Of a DNA stretch of 48,451 nt, positions 10,118 to 19,000 are shown one piece after another. The position numbers and the translations under genes are program-made. How positions within the stretch are numbered: position 1 is the first letter of the stretch; each line of letters begins with the position of its first letter. The notes below the pieces were generated by a model. That model saw only the letters and a list, made by a program, of their open reading frames with translations. It had not been told where the DNA came from and searched no databases. Source of the stretch: JAWKTM01 sp041399085 (GTDB taxonomy: Bacteria > Planctomycetota > Planctomycetia > Pirellulales > Pirellulaceae); the NCBI GenBank assembly GCA_041399085.1, contig JAWKTM010000057.1, forward strand, positions 1 to 48,451. Reading direction: 5' to 3'.

Positions 10118-10183
10118 TTGTAGCGGTAGGGCGCAAGCCGTCCGGTACCGCGAAACCGGAGGGCTTGCGCCCTGCCGCTGCAA
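10118..10183. repeat. Long near-perfect inverted repeat inside the operon (REP-like)
   Basis: The arms 10118-10146 and 10155-10183 form a 29-bp stem with two mismatches and a G-T pair around an 8-base loop. The core of the left arm is GCGGTAGGGCGCAAGCC. It lies between the HlyD stop (10208) and the M50-HlyD start (10038). No T run follows, so it is not a classical terminator. It resembles dispersed palindromic repeats (inference) and could act as an mRNA stabiliser or attenuator inside the operon. Confidence 0.8.
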
Positions 10184-10207
10184 TGACCAGTTGGTTTCCT
10201 CTGGGTT

Positions 10208-11179
10208 CTAAGGCAAGCGCCCCGCGCTTGCTGGACGCGAGGTTCCCACATAGATTTCCATCTCCGCGGATTTACCCGGACGAAGCACCCAAAAGTTGTC
10301 TTCCATTGTGTTTTCAACTTCCGCCCAGACGCGATATTCGCCGTTGGCTTCCACGATGGGACTGACAAAGGTTATTTCGCCTTCAAAGCTGCGGCGGGAA
10401 CCACCGGGCAATTGAACCGAAATCGTGACTCGAGCTCCCTGGACATCGCGAGCGGAATAATTCGCGGCGTCGACGAAGCCTTCCACACGCAACCGATCCA
10501 TACGTACCAGTCGCATGATCGGGTCACCAGGCTGAACCCATTCGCCGGCGCGGCGGTACAACTGCACGACTTCACCCGCGATCGGCGCGTCCACTTGGCG
10601 ACGCTCGATCTCGTTCATTGCCGCATCCAACTCCGCTTTCCGCACATGGACTTGATAACCATCAATTGCCTGCTGCATCTTGGCGACATCGATCCGCAGA
10701 TGTTCACGTTCAGCCGTCAATTGCTCTCTACGCAGTTGGGTGGCCGCAATGGTGTTGGGTGAACGCCGATTGATATCCAATGAGTCAGCGTATTCCGCAT
10801 CGGCCACTTTAGCCGTGGCAATGGCATTGCGAATTTCGATGTCATTTTCCGCCTTAGCTTTCGCCGCGGCCAGCTCGGCCTCGGCTGCGGCCTTTCGCAA
10901 CAGAGCGTCGCTGGCGTCCACCTTGGCCAGCAAATCGCCTGGCTGCACGCGAGCGTTTTCCTGCGCGACAATCTCGACCAACACGCCCGCCTGTTCGGCT
11001 GGAATCTGAATGTCATCGATCAGCGAAATCACACAGTGAGACAACACCACGTTCCCGCCACGGGATGGATTCGCGCTCGACCGAGTGAACGACGGTCGCT
11101 GCGCAACGACGGTCGTGCCGACGACTCCCATCGCCAGCGACATCAATAACATGCTGCCGCCAATCCATTGCAACTTCAT
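10208..11179 (-). CDS. HlyD-family periplasmic adaptor (membrane fusion protein)
   Basis: A 323-residue protein. The ATG at 11179 is chosen because GGGAG lies about 8 bases upstream and residues 1-27 then form a signal peptide (MKLQWIGG, a hydrophobic stretch, VVAQ). The longer open frame would overlap the upstream gene. After the signal come a lipoyl half-motif (IPAEQAGVLVEIVAQ ... VQPGDLLAKVD), an Ala/Glu-rich coiled coil, a second lipoyl half (VDAPIAGEVVQLYRRAGEWVQPGD), then the beta-barrel and membrane-proximal parts. Adaptors of this family normally bridge an inner-membrane pump and an outer-membrane channel, and neither is encoded nearby. It is the middle gene of the GAF-HlyD / HlyD / M50-HlyD operon. 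Confidence 0.87.
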   Translation of the reverse strand: MKLQWIGGSMLLMSLAMGVVGTTVVAQRPSFTRSSANPSRGGNVVLSHCVISLIDDIQIPAEQAGVLVEIVAQENARVQPGDLLAKVDASDALLRKAAAEAELAAAKAKAENDIEIRNAIATAKVADAEYADSLDINRRSPNTIAATQLRREQLTAEREHLRIDVAKMQQAIDGYQVHVRKAELDAAMNEIERRQVDAPIAGEVVQLYRRAGEWVQPGDPIMRLVRMDRLRVEGFVDAANYSARDVQGARVTISVQLPGGSRRSFEGEITFVSPIVEANGEYRVWAEVENTMEDNFWVLRPGKSAEMEIYVGTSRPASAGRLP

Positions 11180-11262
11180 AACGCGACTCCCGTATTGCGA
11201 CTGATGTGAATTCTTAAGACTGGTATTTGAATCGTGAACCATGAGATACGACGGAACGAAGC

Positions 11263-13332
11263 TTAAAACAACACGTTGACCTTTACCCATTCGATCGCTT
11301 CGTGGAACCATACGTACCCAATCGGAGCACGGCCGGCATACACATCCGCGATCACCTTGGTTCCGGGCCGCGGATCCGCCAAGCCTTCGCCGCGCAAATC
11401 GGACAGTTCCCGAACCTTAACCTTCACCACCAAGCCATCTTCCTCGTCCAGCTCCGCCTTGTCTTGGACGGAATGAATCTTGCCATGACGGTAATTGTCG
11501 GGGTCACTACCCAAGATGAATTTCACGGGCAGATTCGGTTCGAGTGTCTTGCGAGCGTCATCCAAATGCCGACTCCGCTTGTCCGGCATCAACAACTCCA
11601 ATTCCCAATCCCCATCGGGATTGGCCACCGTCATCAGCACTTGGCCTCGCACCACCGGCCGATGTTTGAGCAGCGTATCCACATCCCAGGTAATCACCTC
11701 GCCATCAATCGGACTGGTGATGGTTAGCTGATCTTGCTTTTGGGCGAGCAACTCCAATTGACGCTCGAGACTTTGCAGACGTTCCCGATACTCGGCTTGT
11801 TCCAGCGAATACTGATTTCGTTCTTCGGATCGCAGCCCGCGGTCTTCGATCAAACGTCGATCGACGGCTCGCAATCGCTCGCGAGTGGACTGCAATTGGC
11901 CCAGCAGATCGGCCATTTGAATTGTGAGATCGGTGTTACGCAGCTTGACCAGCGGCTGGCCCTTGGTGACCTTGGCCCCGTGCTCGACCAACACGTCCAT
12001 CACATCGCCATCCACGTCTACAAACACTTCCCGACGCTCGACCGGCAACAGCTTGCCGTTCGCTTCCAGCTCGAAGTCTTTGGGGACGACAAACAGAGCG
12101 ATCAGTGCGATCAGAATGGCTGCCGCCACGAACAGTGTTTTGGGAAGCGTGCGAGCCTTGACCAACCAAGCCGCCTTGCCCAGCGTCTTCCACACGGGCA
12201 TCAGGAACAAATTGGTATGATCCTTCGAATTCGAGATGGCGCGAGCACTATGCTCATATACCAAATCGACGCGCGGCTCGAGCAGCGCGCGTGGCAAGTC
12301 GGTTTCAATTTGTTCGATAATCAACGCGCCAATCGTTTCGCGGCGCAAATTCTCTTCTTCTTCCAAAGCGGGCGTTTGCCGCGAACCATCATCGACGGGC
12401 CCCGGCTTCCTGAGCGGCAAAATCACCACGGACTTGGCGTAAGACTCGTCGACATAATGATCCAACGCCTCTTCGACCTGGGGCGGTAGATCCTCGGCGA
12501 GACCGTCGTACCACAACGGTTCTCCCATGGCGACGACGCGAGTCGACAACTGATTGAGGGCATTGATAATGTTCGAGCGATTCTCGATCGTGTCTTGACC
12601 GCTGATGGCTTCGACCTTGCACTTGCGACCCGTCTTGATCGCCACGGCCACGCGATCGCAGCCGATCATCCGGCGGCCTTCGTTGACGATGGTATACGCG
12701 GTCTCGCGTAGATCGAGACTCTCATGCACCATCCGTGAGAAATGGTCGGCTTGAGCCCACAAGGAATGGCGGTCGCTATAAACCTTTAGTTGCTGACCCT
12801 TCAGCCATTCGGCCGCCAGTTCACACATTTGTACCAAGAACCGCAGATAGCCGCGTTGCGTGGCCGGCTGGGAATCCGGGCGCTGAAAGATTTCGATCAA
12901 GCCCTCGATGCGGCCTTCGTTCAACAGCGGGGCGAGCACCAGCAAATAGCGAGTTGGATTGCCGCCGGCCTCTTCGTCGGCCGCTCCCGACAGCGGCGGA
13001 ACCAATTGAGGCTCGCCACCACGAACCAGTTGGTTCATCAAACGCACGTGGCGAATGGCCTCTTCGGACTCCGGGTCCAACAGCGTGTCGCTGATGTTGA
13101 TCTGATACGACAATCGCGGCCGCTGATTGTCGCCCAGCAGCCACACGGCCCCGCCGACCGCCGCCAAGGCGGATACGATGCGTTGCAAAAACGCCGGGTA
13201 ATACTCCTCGGCCGACATCCCGCTCTTGGACAACTGAGCGATTTCGCCCACCAAGCCGCGAATCTGTTGTTTGGTCTGTTCAATCGTTTCCGAATTCACC
13301 GACGATTGCTCGGACGACATGGAAGCGCTCAT
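11263..13332 (-). CDS. GAF-domain / HlyD-adaptor fusion protein
   Basis: A 689-residue protein from the chosen ATG at 13332; GTG 13392 and ATG 13320 are alternatives and no strong ribosome site decides. Residues about 40-150 and 205-365 are GAF-like sensor domains. A single membrane helix lies at about 399-416 (FVAAAILIALIALFVV). Beyond it are a lipoyl half-motif (about 430-465), a coiled coil (about 470-535), a second lipoyl half (ITSPIDGEVITWD, about 538-550) and a beta-barrel. The topology puts the GAF domains in the cytoplasm and the adaptor outside. A HlyD adaptor fused to a cytoplasmic small-molecule sensor is unusual and suggests ligand-controlled export (inference). It is the first gene of the operon; its first GAF region resembles the GAF protein encoded at 14337-15269. 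Confidence 0.87.
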   Translation of the reverse strand: MSASMSSEQSSVNSETIEQTKQQIRGLVGEIAQLSKSGMSAEEYYPAFLQRIVSALAAVGGAVWLLGDNQRPRLSYQINISDTLLDPESEEAIRHVRLMNQLVRGGEPQLVPPLSGAADEEAGGNPTRYLLVLAPLLNEGRIEGLIEIFQRPDSQPATQRGYLRFLVQMCELAAEWLKGQQLKVYSDRHSLWAQADHFSRMVHESLDLRETAYTIVNEGRRMIGCDRVAVAIKTGRKCKVEAISGQDTIENRSNIINALNQLSTRVVAMGEPLWYDGLAEDLPPQVEEALDHYVDESYAKSVVILPLRKPGPVDDGSRQTPALEEEENLRRETIGALIIEQIETDLPRALLEPRVDLVYEHSARAISNSKDHTNLFLMPVWKTLGKAAWLVKARTLPKTLFVAAAILIALIALFVVPKDFELEANGKLLPVERREVFVDVDGDVMDVLVEHGAKVTKGQPLVKLRNTDLTIQMADLLGQLQSTRERLRAVDRRLIEDRGLRSEERNQYSLEQAEYRERLQSLERQLELLAQKQDQLTITSPIDGEVITWDVDTLLKHRPVVRGQVLMTVANPDGDWELELLMPDKRSRHLDDARKTLEPNLPVKFILGSDPDNYRHGKIHSVQDKAELDEEDGLVVKVKVRELSDLRGEGLADPRPGTKVIADVYAGRAPIGYVWFHEAIEWVKVNVLF

Positions 13333-13892
13333 ATCCGACTTGTTGTGGAGGAGTTGAGAAGCAAGACGAGGCACCCGCCGGCGCGGGCTCACGATTCAAT
13401 CTAGGTGCGACCTATGGGCGACACAACGAATCAGGCCGCCGCGCAATTAGCAAAACCATAATCCCGAGGAAGAACGCGACGGTTGTTCCGATTCTCTGGC
13501 ACCGCAAGCGTTTACGGCAAAAACGGGTTGCCCGGAAGCATCGTACTAAAGAGCGGGTACTGGCCACCACGGAGAACTCGTTGCCTACGTTAGAAAGCTA
13601 GGATTCCGAAAAGTTCCATCCCGCAAGTTTTTGATTTTGGGAACCCGACCGGTTGACTCAGCATCCGATCAACAACGCCCGATAAGAGCCAGGTTCCGCC
13701 ATTGACCAATCGGCCTTGGAGAGTTCATACTTTAGGTATAAACATGGCGGTCGTCAAGGCTCGGAGGCTGGTTTGGCGGAAAAAGCTGGAAATCCTGTCG
13801 GGATTCGGGTATGAATTAGGCGACCTTGATTCGAAGTCCACACGGGCTCCGCTTCGTTTCCGAGCTCCAATGCTTTGTTGGGATTGAACTCC
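13333..13892. other. Divergent intergenic region
   Basis: It separates the minus-strand adaptor operon from the plus-strand short-protein/GAF genes and holds no convincing gene. A perfect palindrome TAGGTGCGACCTA lies at 13402-13414, about 70 bases upstream of the GAF-HlyD start. A TATAAA occurs at 13737-13742 but has no well-spaced -35 on the plus strand. Confidence 0.55.
13402..13414. promoter_or_regulatory. Palindrome upstream of the GAF-HlyD operon
   Basis: TAGGT-GCG-ACCTA is a perfect inverted repeat with a 3-base centre. Ten of its bases (GTGCGACCTA) recur at 7106-7115, in the upstream region of the giant exported gene. It is a candidate operator; the assignment rests on two occurrences. 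Confidence 0.3.
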
Positions 13893-14270
13893 ATGAAGTC
13901 CACGCCACGCTACCGACGGCTTGCGTTTGAACGGCTGGAGTCGAAGGCCGCGCCCAGTTCGATGCTGGTGTTGCTGGCGGCTTCGTTTGACCAAGACGTC
14001 GACCCAAAATCCGTCGAACTTGGCTCCGGCCACGGCGCAATTCATGGCACGGTCCATACCACTGCGGACTTCGTCGCCGATGCCAAGTGGGAGGTTTCCC
14101 ATTCTCCCGTGCAACTGCTCCGATTCATCTCGGACAACACCGTGTCCGATCGCGCCGAGCTGGAAACCTACGTCCATCCGACTCCGCAGCAATGCGACGG
14201 GGCCGACGCAATGATGCGATTGGACGACCAAGAACTGCGAGCCATGATCTTGTTGGGAAACGCTGATTAG
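13893..14270 (+). CDS. Short exported planctomycete protein with FERLESKAAPSSML signature
   Basis: A 125-residue protein beginning at ATG 13893. The N-terminus (basic, then LAFERLESKAAPSSMLVLL) matches a planctomycete export-associated signature related to the one that opens the giant protein at 6557. The rest has no recognised domain and is moderately acidic, with several His. It lies 66 bases before the GAF gene and points away from the adaptor operon. The start codon has only a weak upstream purine stretch. It could be a small cargo or accessory of the neighbouring export-like operon (inference). Nothing shows its function. Confidence 0.7.
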   Translation: MKSTPRYRRLAFERLESKAAPSSMLVLLAASFDQDVDPKSVELGSGHGAIHGTVHTTADFVADAKWEVSHSPVQLLRFISDNTVSDRAELETYVHPTPQQCDGADAMMRLDDQELRAMILLGNAD

Positions 14271-14336
14271 ACCGCCTGACTTTCCGCCCCTGCCGTGCAT
14301 CGTGGATTCAAGCCAACGAAGGAATTGCATTCCGTC

Positions 14337-15269
14337 ATGACGACCGCCCAGCTTTTGAACGACTTGCTAGACGAACTTTCCGAGGAACAGCGGGCTGAGT
14401 TTCGCGGCACGTACGGCCGTATTCAGCAACTCCCCGGCAGCGAATTGCCGCTGCAAGCTTTCTTGGACGACTTTCTGCGCGAGACGGTGAATCTGTTCGC
14501 CGCGACGGCCGGAGTGATCTGGTTTCGCGAGGCCGACGGTTCCGGTTTTCAAGCCAACACGCGACTGGGATTCGATCGCCACGGAATTAACGGAGAATTG
14601 GCCGATCGGCACCGCGAGTTGGTCGGTTTTGCGTTTCAGCAAACCAAGCCGCTGGTGGTGAATCCGTATTCGTCGCCTCAAGCGGGCGCGAACGTGAGCA
14701 ACCCGACCGATTCGTTCATCGTTTTCGGTCCCGCCGTGGCTGGCGGCCAAGCGATCGGCGTCATCGAATTGCTGCTCGGCCCGACGCCCGTCCGGGGACG
14801 CACGTCGGGCGACCGAGATCGCTACCGACTCTGGCTAGACCATCTACTGGGCTTCTTCTGCCAAGGCATCGAACGCCGCCTACTGCGCCAAGCAGCGCCG
14901 CTCGACTCGGCCTTGCTGGGGCTGGAAGAAGTTCGAGATACGATCGGCCATTACCAGACAGAAATCCGCCATGCAATCGAGCAGATGCTGGCTCGGTTTG
15001 CCGGCTGGAATTTCGGTTCGCTGAAGGAGAACCAAGCTTTCGCGAAGCAGGTTCATCAATTGCTGGACGAAAACGGCTTACGGGCCGAGTGTACCGAATG
15101 CGGAGCGCCGGCCATCTTGCGGTGCCAAGCCGCCGGTAATTCGAAGACAGGCGTATTCCTGTTCGACCACTATTTGGATACGGGCCGCACGTTCCACGGC
15201 GGGCGATCGCAGTTTCCCAAGCTGCGGCTAGTCATCAAGCCTCCGCGGAGAACGAAGAGCGACACCTAA
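14337..15269 (+). CDS. GAF-domain protein with Cys-containing C-terminal domain
   Basis: A 310-residue protein. The ATG at 14337 is chosen over an upstream GTG (14295) that has no ribosome site. Residues about 30-175 form a GAF-like domain that resembles the first GAF region of the GAF-HlyD fusion encoded 1 kb away, so the two probably arose by duplication. A helical stretch follows. The C-terminal ~75 residues carry a C-x2-C...C pattern (ECTECGAPAILRC) and a GVFLFDHYLDTGRTFHGG motif that looks conserved, but I cannot assign it to a named family. There is no membrane segment, so the protein is probably cytoplasmic and perhaps a sensor partner of the adaptor operon (inference). Confidence 0.8.
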   Translation: MTTAQLLNDLLDELSEEQRAEFRGTYGRIQQLPGSELPLQAFLDDFLRETVNLFAATAGVIWFREADGSGFQANTRLGFDRHGINGELADRHRELVGFAFQQTKPLVVNPYSSPQAGANVSNPTDSFIVFGPAVAGGQAIGVIELLLGPTPVRGRTSGDRDRYRLWLDHLLGFFCQGIERRLLRQAAPLDSALLGLEEVRDTIGHYQTEIRHAIEQMLARFAGWNFGSLKENQAFAKQVHQLLDENGLRAECTECGAPAILRCQAAGNSKTGVFLFDHYLDTGRTFHGGRSQFPKLRLVIKPPRRTKSDT

Positions 15270-15527
15270 GTCGGCGCCTTCACGTTGTATAAATCTCGCG
15301 CGTTCGCCTGACCAGCGTCAGTTCCCATGTTCAGTGGTAAGGGATAGTGATCTCCATAGACATCCCCGTCGGTCCGAAAAAAAACGAGCGGGAGGGAGGC
15401 AACACGGTCGGCCCATTCACGGACTTCATTTGGGGCACCTCGGTACCGCGACGGCACATCGAGCCTTCAACAGACCCCCAATCGCGTAGTCGGTGTCACA
15501 TCCTCCCGCTCGCTGCCATTCCACGGA

Positions 15528-16016
15528 TTAGTGTGTATGGCCGTGCGGTTCTTCCTTGAAGTCACCGGCGTACGGCGTTCCGTCTGCCTCGCCGCTGATA
15601 GTTCCGGCGAATTCCTGCACGACGCCTAACTTCTCATGCTTGCCGACGAAGCGTGAGCTGGCGCCGTCCGTCTCGCCTTCAAGCGGCTGTGGCACAAGTT
15701 CGACCTGAAACGAAGGCTCGCTGATGCTTAGCAAGAGCTTGTCCGTATTGAGCGGGGCGGGGTTTTTTGCATTACTGTCGAGAACATATACCGTCGCTTC
15801 CTCCGTGTCGTGGTTAACGGTGAATTCCACGTGATACTTGCCACCACCCCAATCGGCGACCGCTCCGCCATTCGGACCCTCGCCGTGGCTATGTCCTTCG
15901 TCCGCCGAAGCCGCGGGCGGCGGCGTGGGCGCCGTCGGCTCTGGCTGAGTCCGCTCGCCGCATCCGGTCGCGACCAACAGGGCCACCGCGGTCATCACAA
16001 ACTGAAATCGAAACAT
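15528..16016 (-). CDS. His-rich lipoprotein of the metal-efflux operon
   Basis: A 162-residue protein. The ATG at 16016 follows AAGGAGAG by about 5 bases. Residues 1-20 are a lipoprotein signal with the lipobox ATGC (Cys at about 19). A Pro/Thr spacer leads to HSHGEGPNGG, a beta-rich body, and a His tail (EEPHGHTH). It is the last gene of the operon, 47 bases after the CusA/CzcA stop. The His clusters and location suggest a periplasmic metal-binding or metal-delivery role (inference). The body is not recognised as a named domain. Confidence 0.82.
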   Translation of the reverse strand: MFRFQFVMTAVALLVATGCGERTQPEPTAPTPPPAASADEGHSHGEGPNGGAVADWGGGKYHVEFTVNHDTEEATVYVLDSNAKNPAPLNTDKLLLSISEPSFQVELVPQPLEGETDGASSRFVGKHEKLGVVQEFAGTISGEADGTPYAGDFKEEPHGHTH

Positions 16017-16063
16017 CTCACTCTCCTTAAATGGAAACGCAAAATCATTGGCTCCGATGAACG

Positions 16064-19000
16064 CTATCGAAGCATCTCCTCCTCGCTCTGTTCCCCCTCC
16101 GCGCGTCGGAGGGCATCTTTTCCGCTGAACTTCCAAAACAGTCCAGGGTGAATCAGAAACTCACAGAAGGTTGAGGTCAGCAATCCGCCGACGATCACCG
16201 TGGCCACGGGGTACAGGATCTCCAACCCTGGCTTACGACCTCCGACGACGATCGGCAGCAACCCCATGATGGCGGTGATCGCCGTCATCAATACGGGCGC
16301 CAACCGTTCGAGACTTCCTCGCAAGATCATGCTCCGCGTAAAGTCTTCTCCCTCTTCCTCAATCAAATGGAAATAGTGTGTTACCAACAGAATCCCGTTT
16401 CGCACGGCGATTCCACCCAGGGAGATGAATCCCACTAGGCTGGCAACCGTTAGGGTTTGTCCAGTCAAAGCTAGTGCCGCCACTCCACCGATGAACGCCG
16501 TGGGGATCGCGTTCAGGACTTGCAAGACTACTCGCACCGAGGGCAGCAACATCAGTAGCACAACGAATACGCCGATTAGAGACACCATTGCCATCACGCC
16601 AATTTGTAAGGTGGCGGATCGCTGGCTTTCAAATTGCCCGGCGTATTCCACGAAATAGCCTTCGGGAAGCCGAATCCGGTTGCCGATTCGCCGTTCGATG
16701 TCGGCGACGACGCTGCCGAGGTCCCTGCCTTGGGTATTACAACGGACAACTATTCGCCGGCGTACATTCTCTCGCATCAATTGATTCGGACCGGTCGTTC
16801 CTTCGGGAAAGTCAGCGACATCTTCCAGCTTGATCCGTCCGCGTCCGTCAGGCAGATCAATCAGCAGGTTCCGCAAACTGAAGTAGTCCGTCCGCTCTTC
16901 CTCTCGCAATCGCACCACCAAATCGAATCGGCGGGAGCCTTCGAGCACGCGCGAAATCGTGTTGCCCCGCAGCGCTGTTTGGATGTACTCGGCGACATAG
17001 GCACGGCTGACTCCGTGGTAAGACAGTTCTTCGGGTCGCAGTACGATATGCAGTTCATCCACGAATTCTTGAGACTCGATGACGGGAGTAGTGATCCCCG
17101 GAATGTCGGCAATTTCCCCTTTCACTTGTTGAGCCAATCGCTGCAGCGTGGCCAGATCGTCTCCGTGGATTTTGATGGCAACGTGGGCATATACGCCGGA
17201 AAGCATATGGCTGATTAGATGAGCCAACGGCTGGTCGATCTCAACGTCCACTCCAGGTAAATCACGTTTGAGTTCGCCGAGCAGCGTCTCGATCGTCTCT
17301 TCCCGACTCTGATCGCTGGTAGGATTCATGCTAAGAATATACTCGCTCATGTTGACCGGTTGGGCGTGTTCATCTAGCTCGGCTCGACCCGTGCGACGGA
17401 CGACGTGCAGGATCTCGCCGTCTGGATTCGCGGCAGTTCTCAGAAGGGGAGCAAGTTTAGCGTCAATGATTTGCGCGGCATCCGTCGATGCTTCGAGCGA
17501 CGAACCGGCCGGAAGCGTTAAATTGACTTGCACGCTCCCCTCATCAAACTGTGGTAGAAAATCGGCGCCCAACTGTGAGAGAACGAACAAACTCACTCCC
17601 ACCAAGACCCACGTCGCCGCCAGCAAGCTTCCGCTGAATCGCATGCTAAACCGCACGAGATAGCCAGCGATTCGCTTTAAGACTTGCAATAACAAGCCGT
17701 CCTCGTGTCGACGAGTCGCTTTCGATTTCGGCAGTAGGTAATAGGAAAGGACGGGCGTCACGGTTAATGACACTAGCAGGGATGCCAAAATGGAGACGAT
17801 ATAAGCGATTCCCAGCGGAGCAAACAGCCGCCCTTCGACGCCGGACATCGCAAACAGCGGCAGAAACACAAGAATTACCACCGCCGTACCGAAGACAATG
17901 GCGCTGCGAATCTCCCGGCTGGCTTGATAGACCACGATGAGCGCGGGACGCGGGTTCGGCGAGGCGTTGTTCTCGTTGAGACGCCGGAAAATGTTTTCCA
18001 CGTCGACAATGGCGTCATCGACGAGTTCCCCCATCGCCACGGCAAGGCCACCCAAGGTCATGACATTAATGGAAAGCTCTTGTCCGGTCATGTAGCCGAT
18101 CGCTCGGAAGACGAGCGTAGTAATCATCAGCGACAGAGGAATGGCCGTGAGGGTGATAAAGGTCGTGCGGAAGTTCAACAGAAACGCCGCCAAGACTATC
18201 ACGACCAGTACCGCTCCGATTACGAGTGCTTCGCCAACATAGTAGATGCCTCGGTCGATGAAGTTTTTCAATTGAAACAGATCACGATTTACCAAGATAT
18301 CGGCCGGCAATGAAGTCTCCACGTCAATGAGCGCTGCGTGAATCCGCTCGGTCAGGCCTCGTGTATCCACATGCGGCTGTTTGACTACGGTAATCACGAT
18401 GCCAGAGTGACCGTCGATACCCGCGTCGCCTCGTTTGGGCGGCGAGCCTTCTTTGACGTCCGCCACATGTTCGATGAGGACCGGGCGGCGGGACTCCGCG
18501 TCAACTGGCACTTTCCGCAAATGCTCGATGACTTGCTCGCTACCCGGACCGAGGCGACCGATCACTCGAATCGGTCGTTCCAGCTGGCCTTCCCTCGTAA
18601 AGCCGCCACTGGTGTTTAGGTTGTTATCCTTGACAGCCTGTTCCACCTGCTGCACCGAAACGCCATATTCCAGCAGTCGTTGAGGATTAATCTCCACGTG
18701 ATACTGTTTCTGATCGCCACCGAGCACAATGACTTCAGCAATTCCCGACAACCGCAGCAAACGAGGACGCACCACCCAATCGGCAATCGTGCGAAGCTCC
18801 ATGGACTGCCGTTCCGGCGTCAAGAAGATGGCCTCGGATCGCCGACCGCCAACAACAACTTCGATTTGTTGCCCCTTGGATGAAGACTCCGTGGGAGAGA
18901 CTTCCCAAGACTCGACTGGTACCTCTTCCCATGTTGAATGGTCATGGCGATTCTCTGGCTTCCAGGCATGCAACGTTATTCCCGAATCGGTTCGAACCCG

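Noticed and set aside
13725..14330. 201-codon minus-strand frame
   Set aside because: It is antisense to the short FERLESK protein, whose N-terminal signature supports the plus strand; it has no ribosome site or family.
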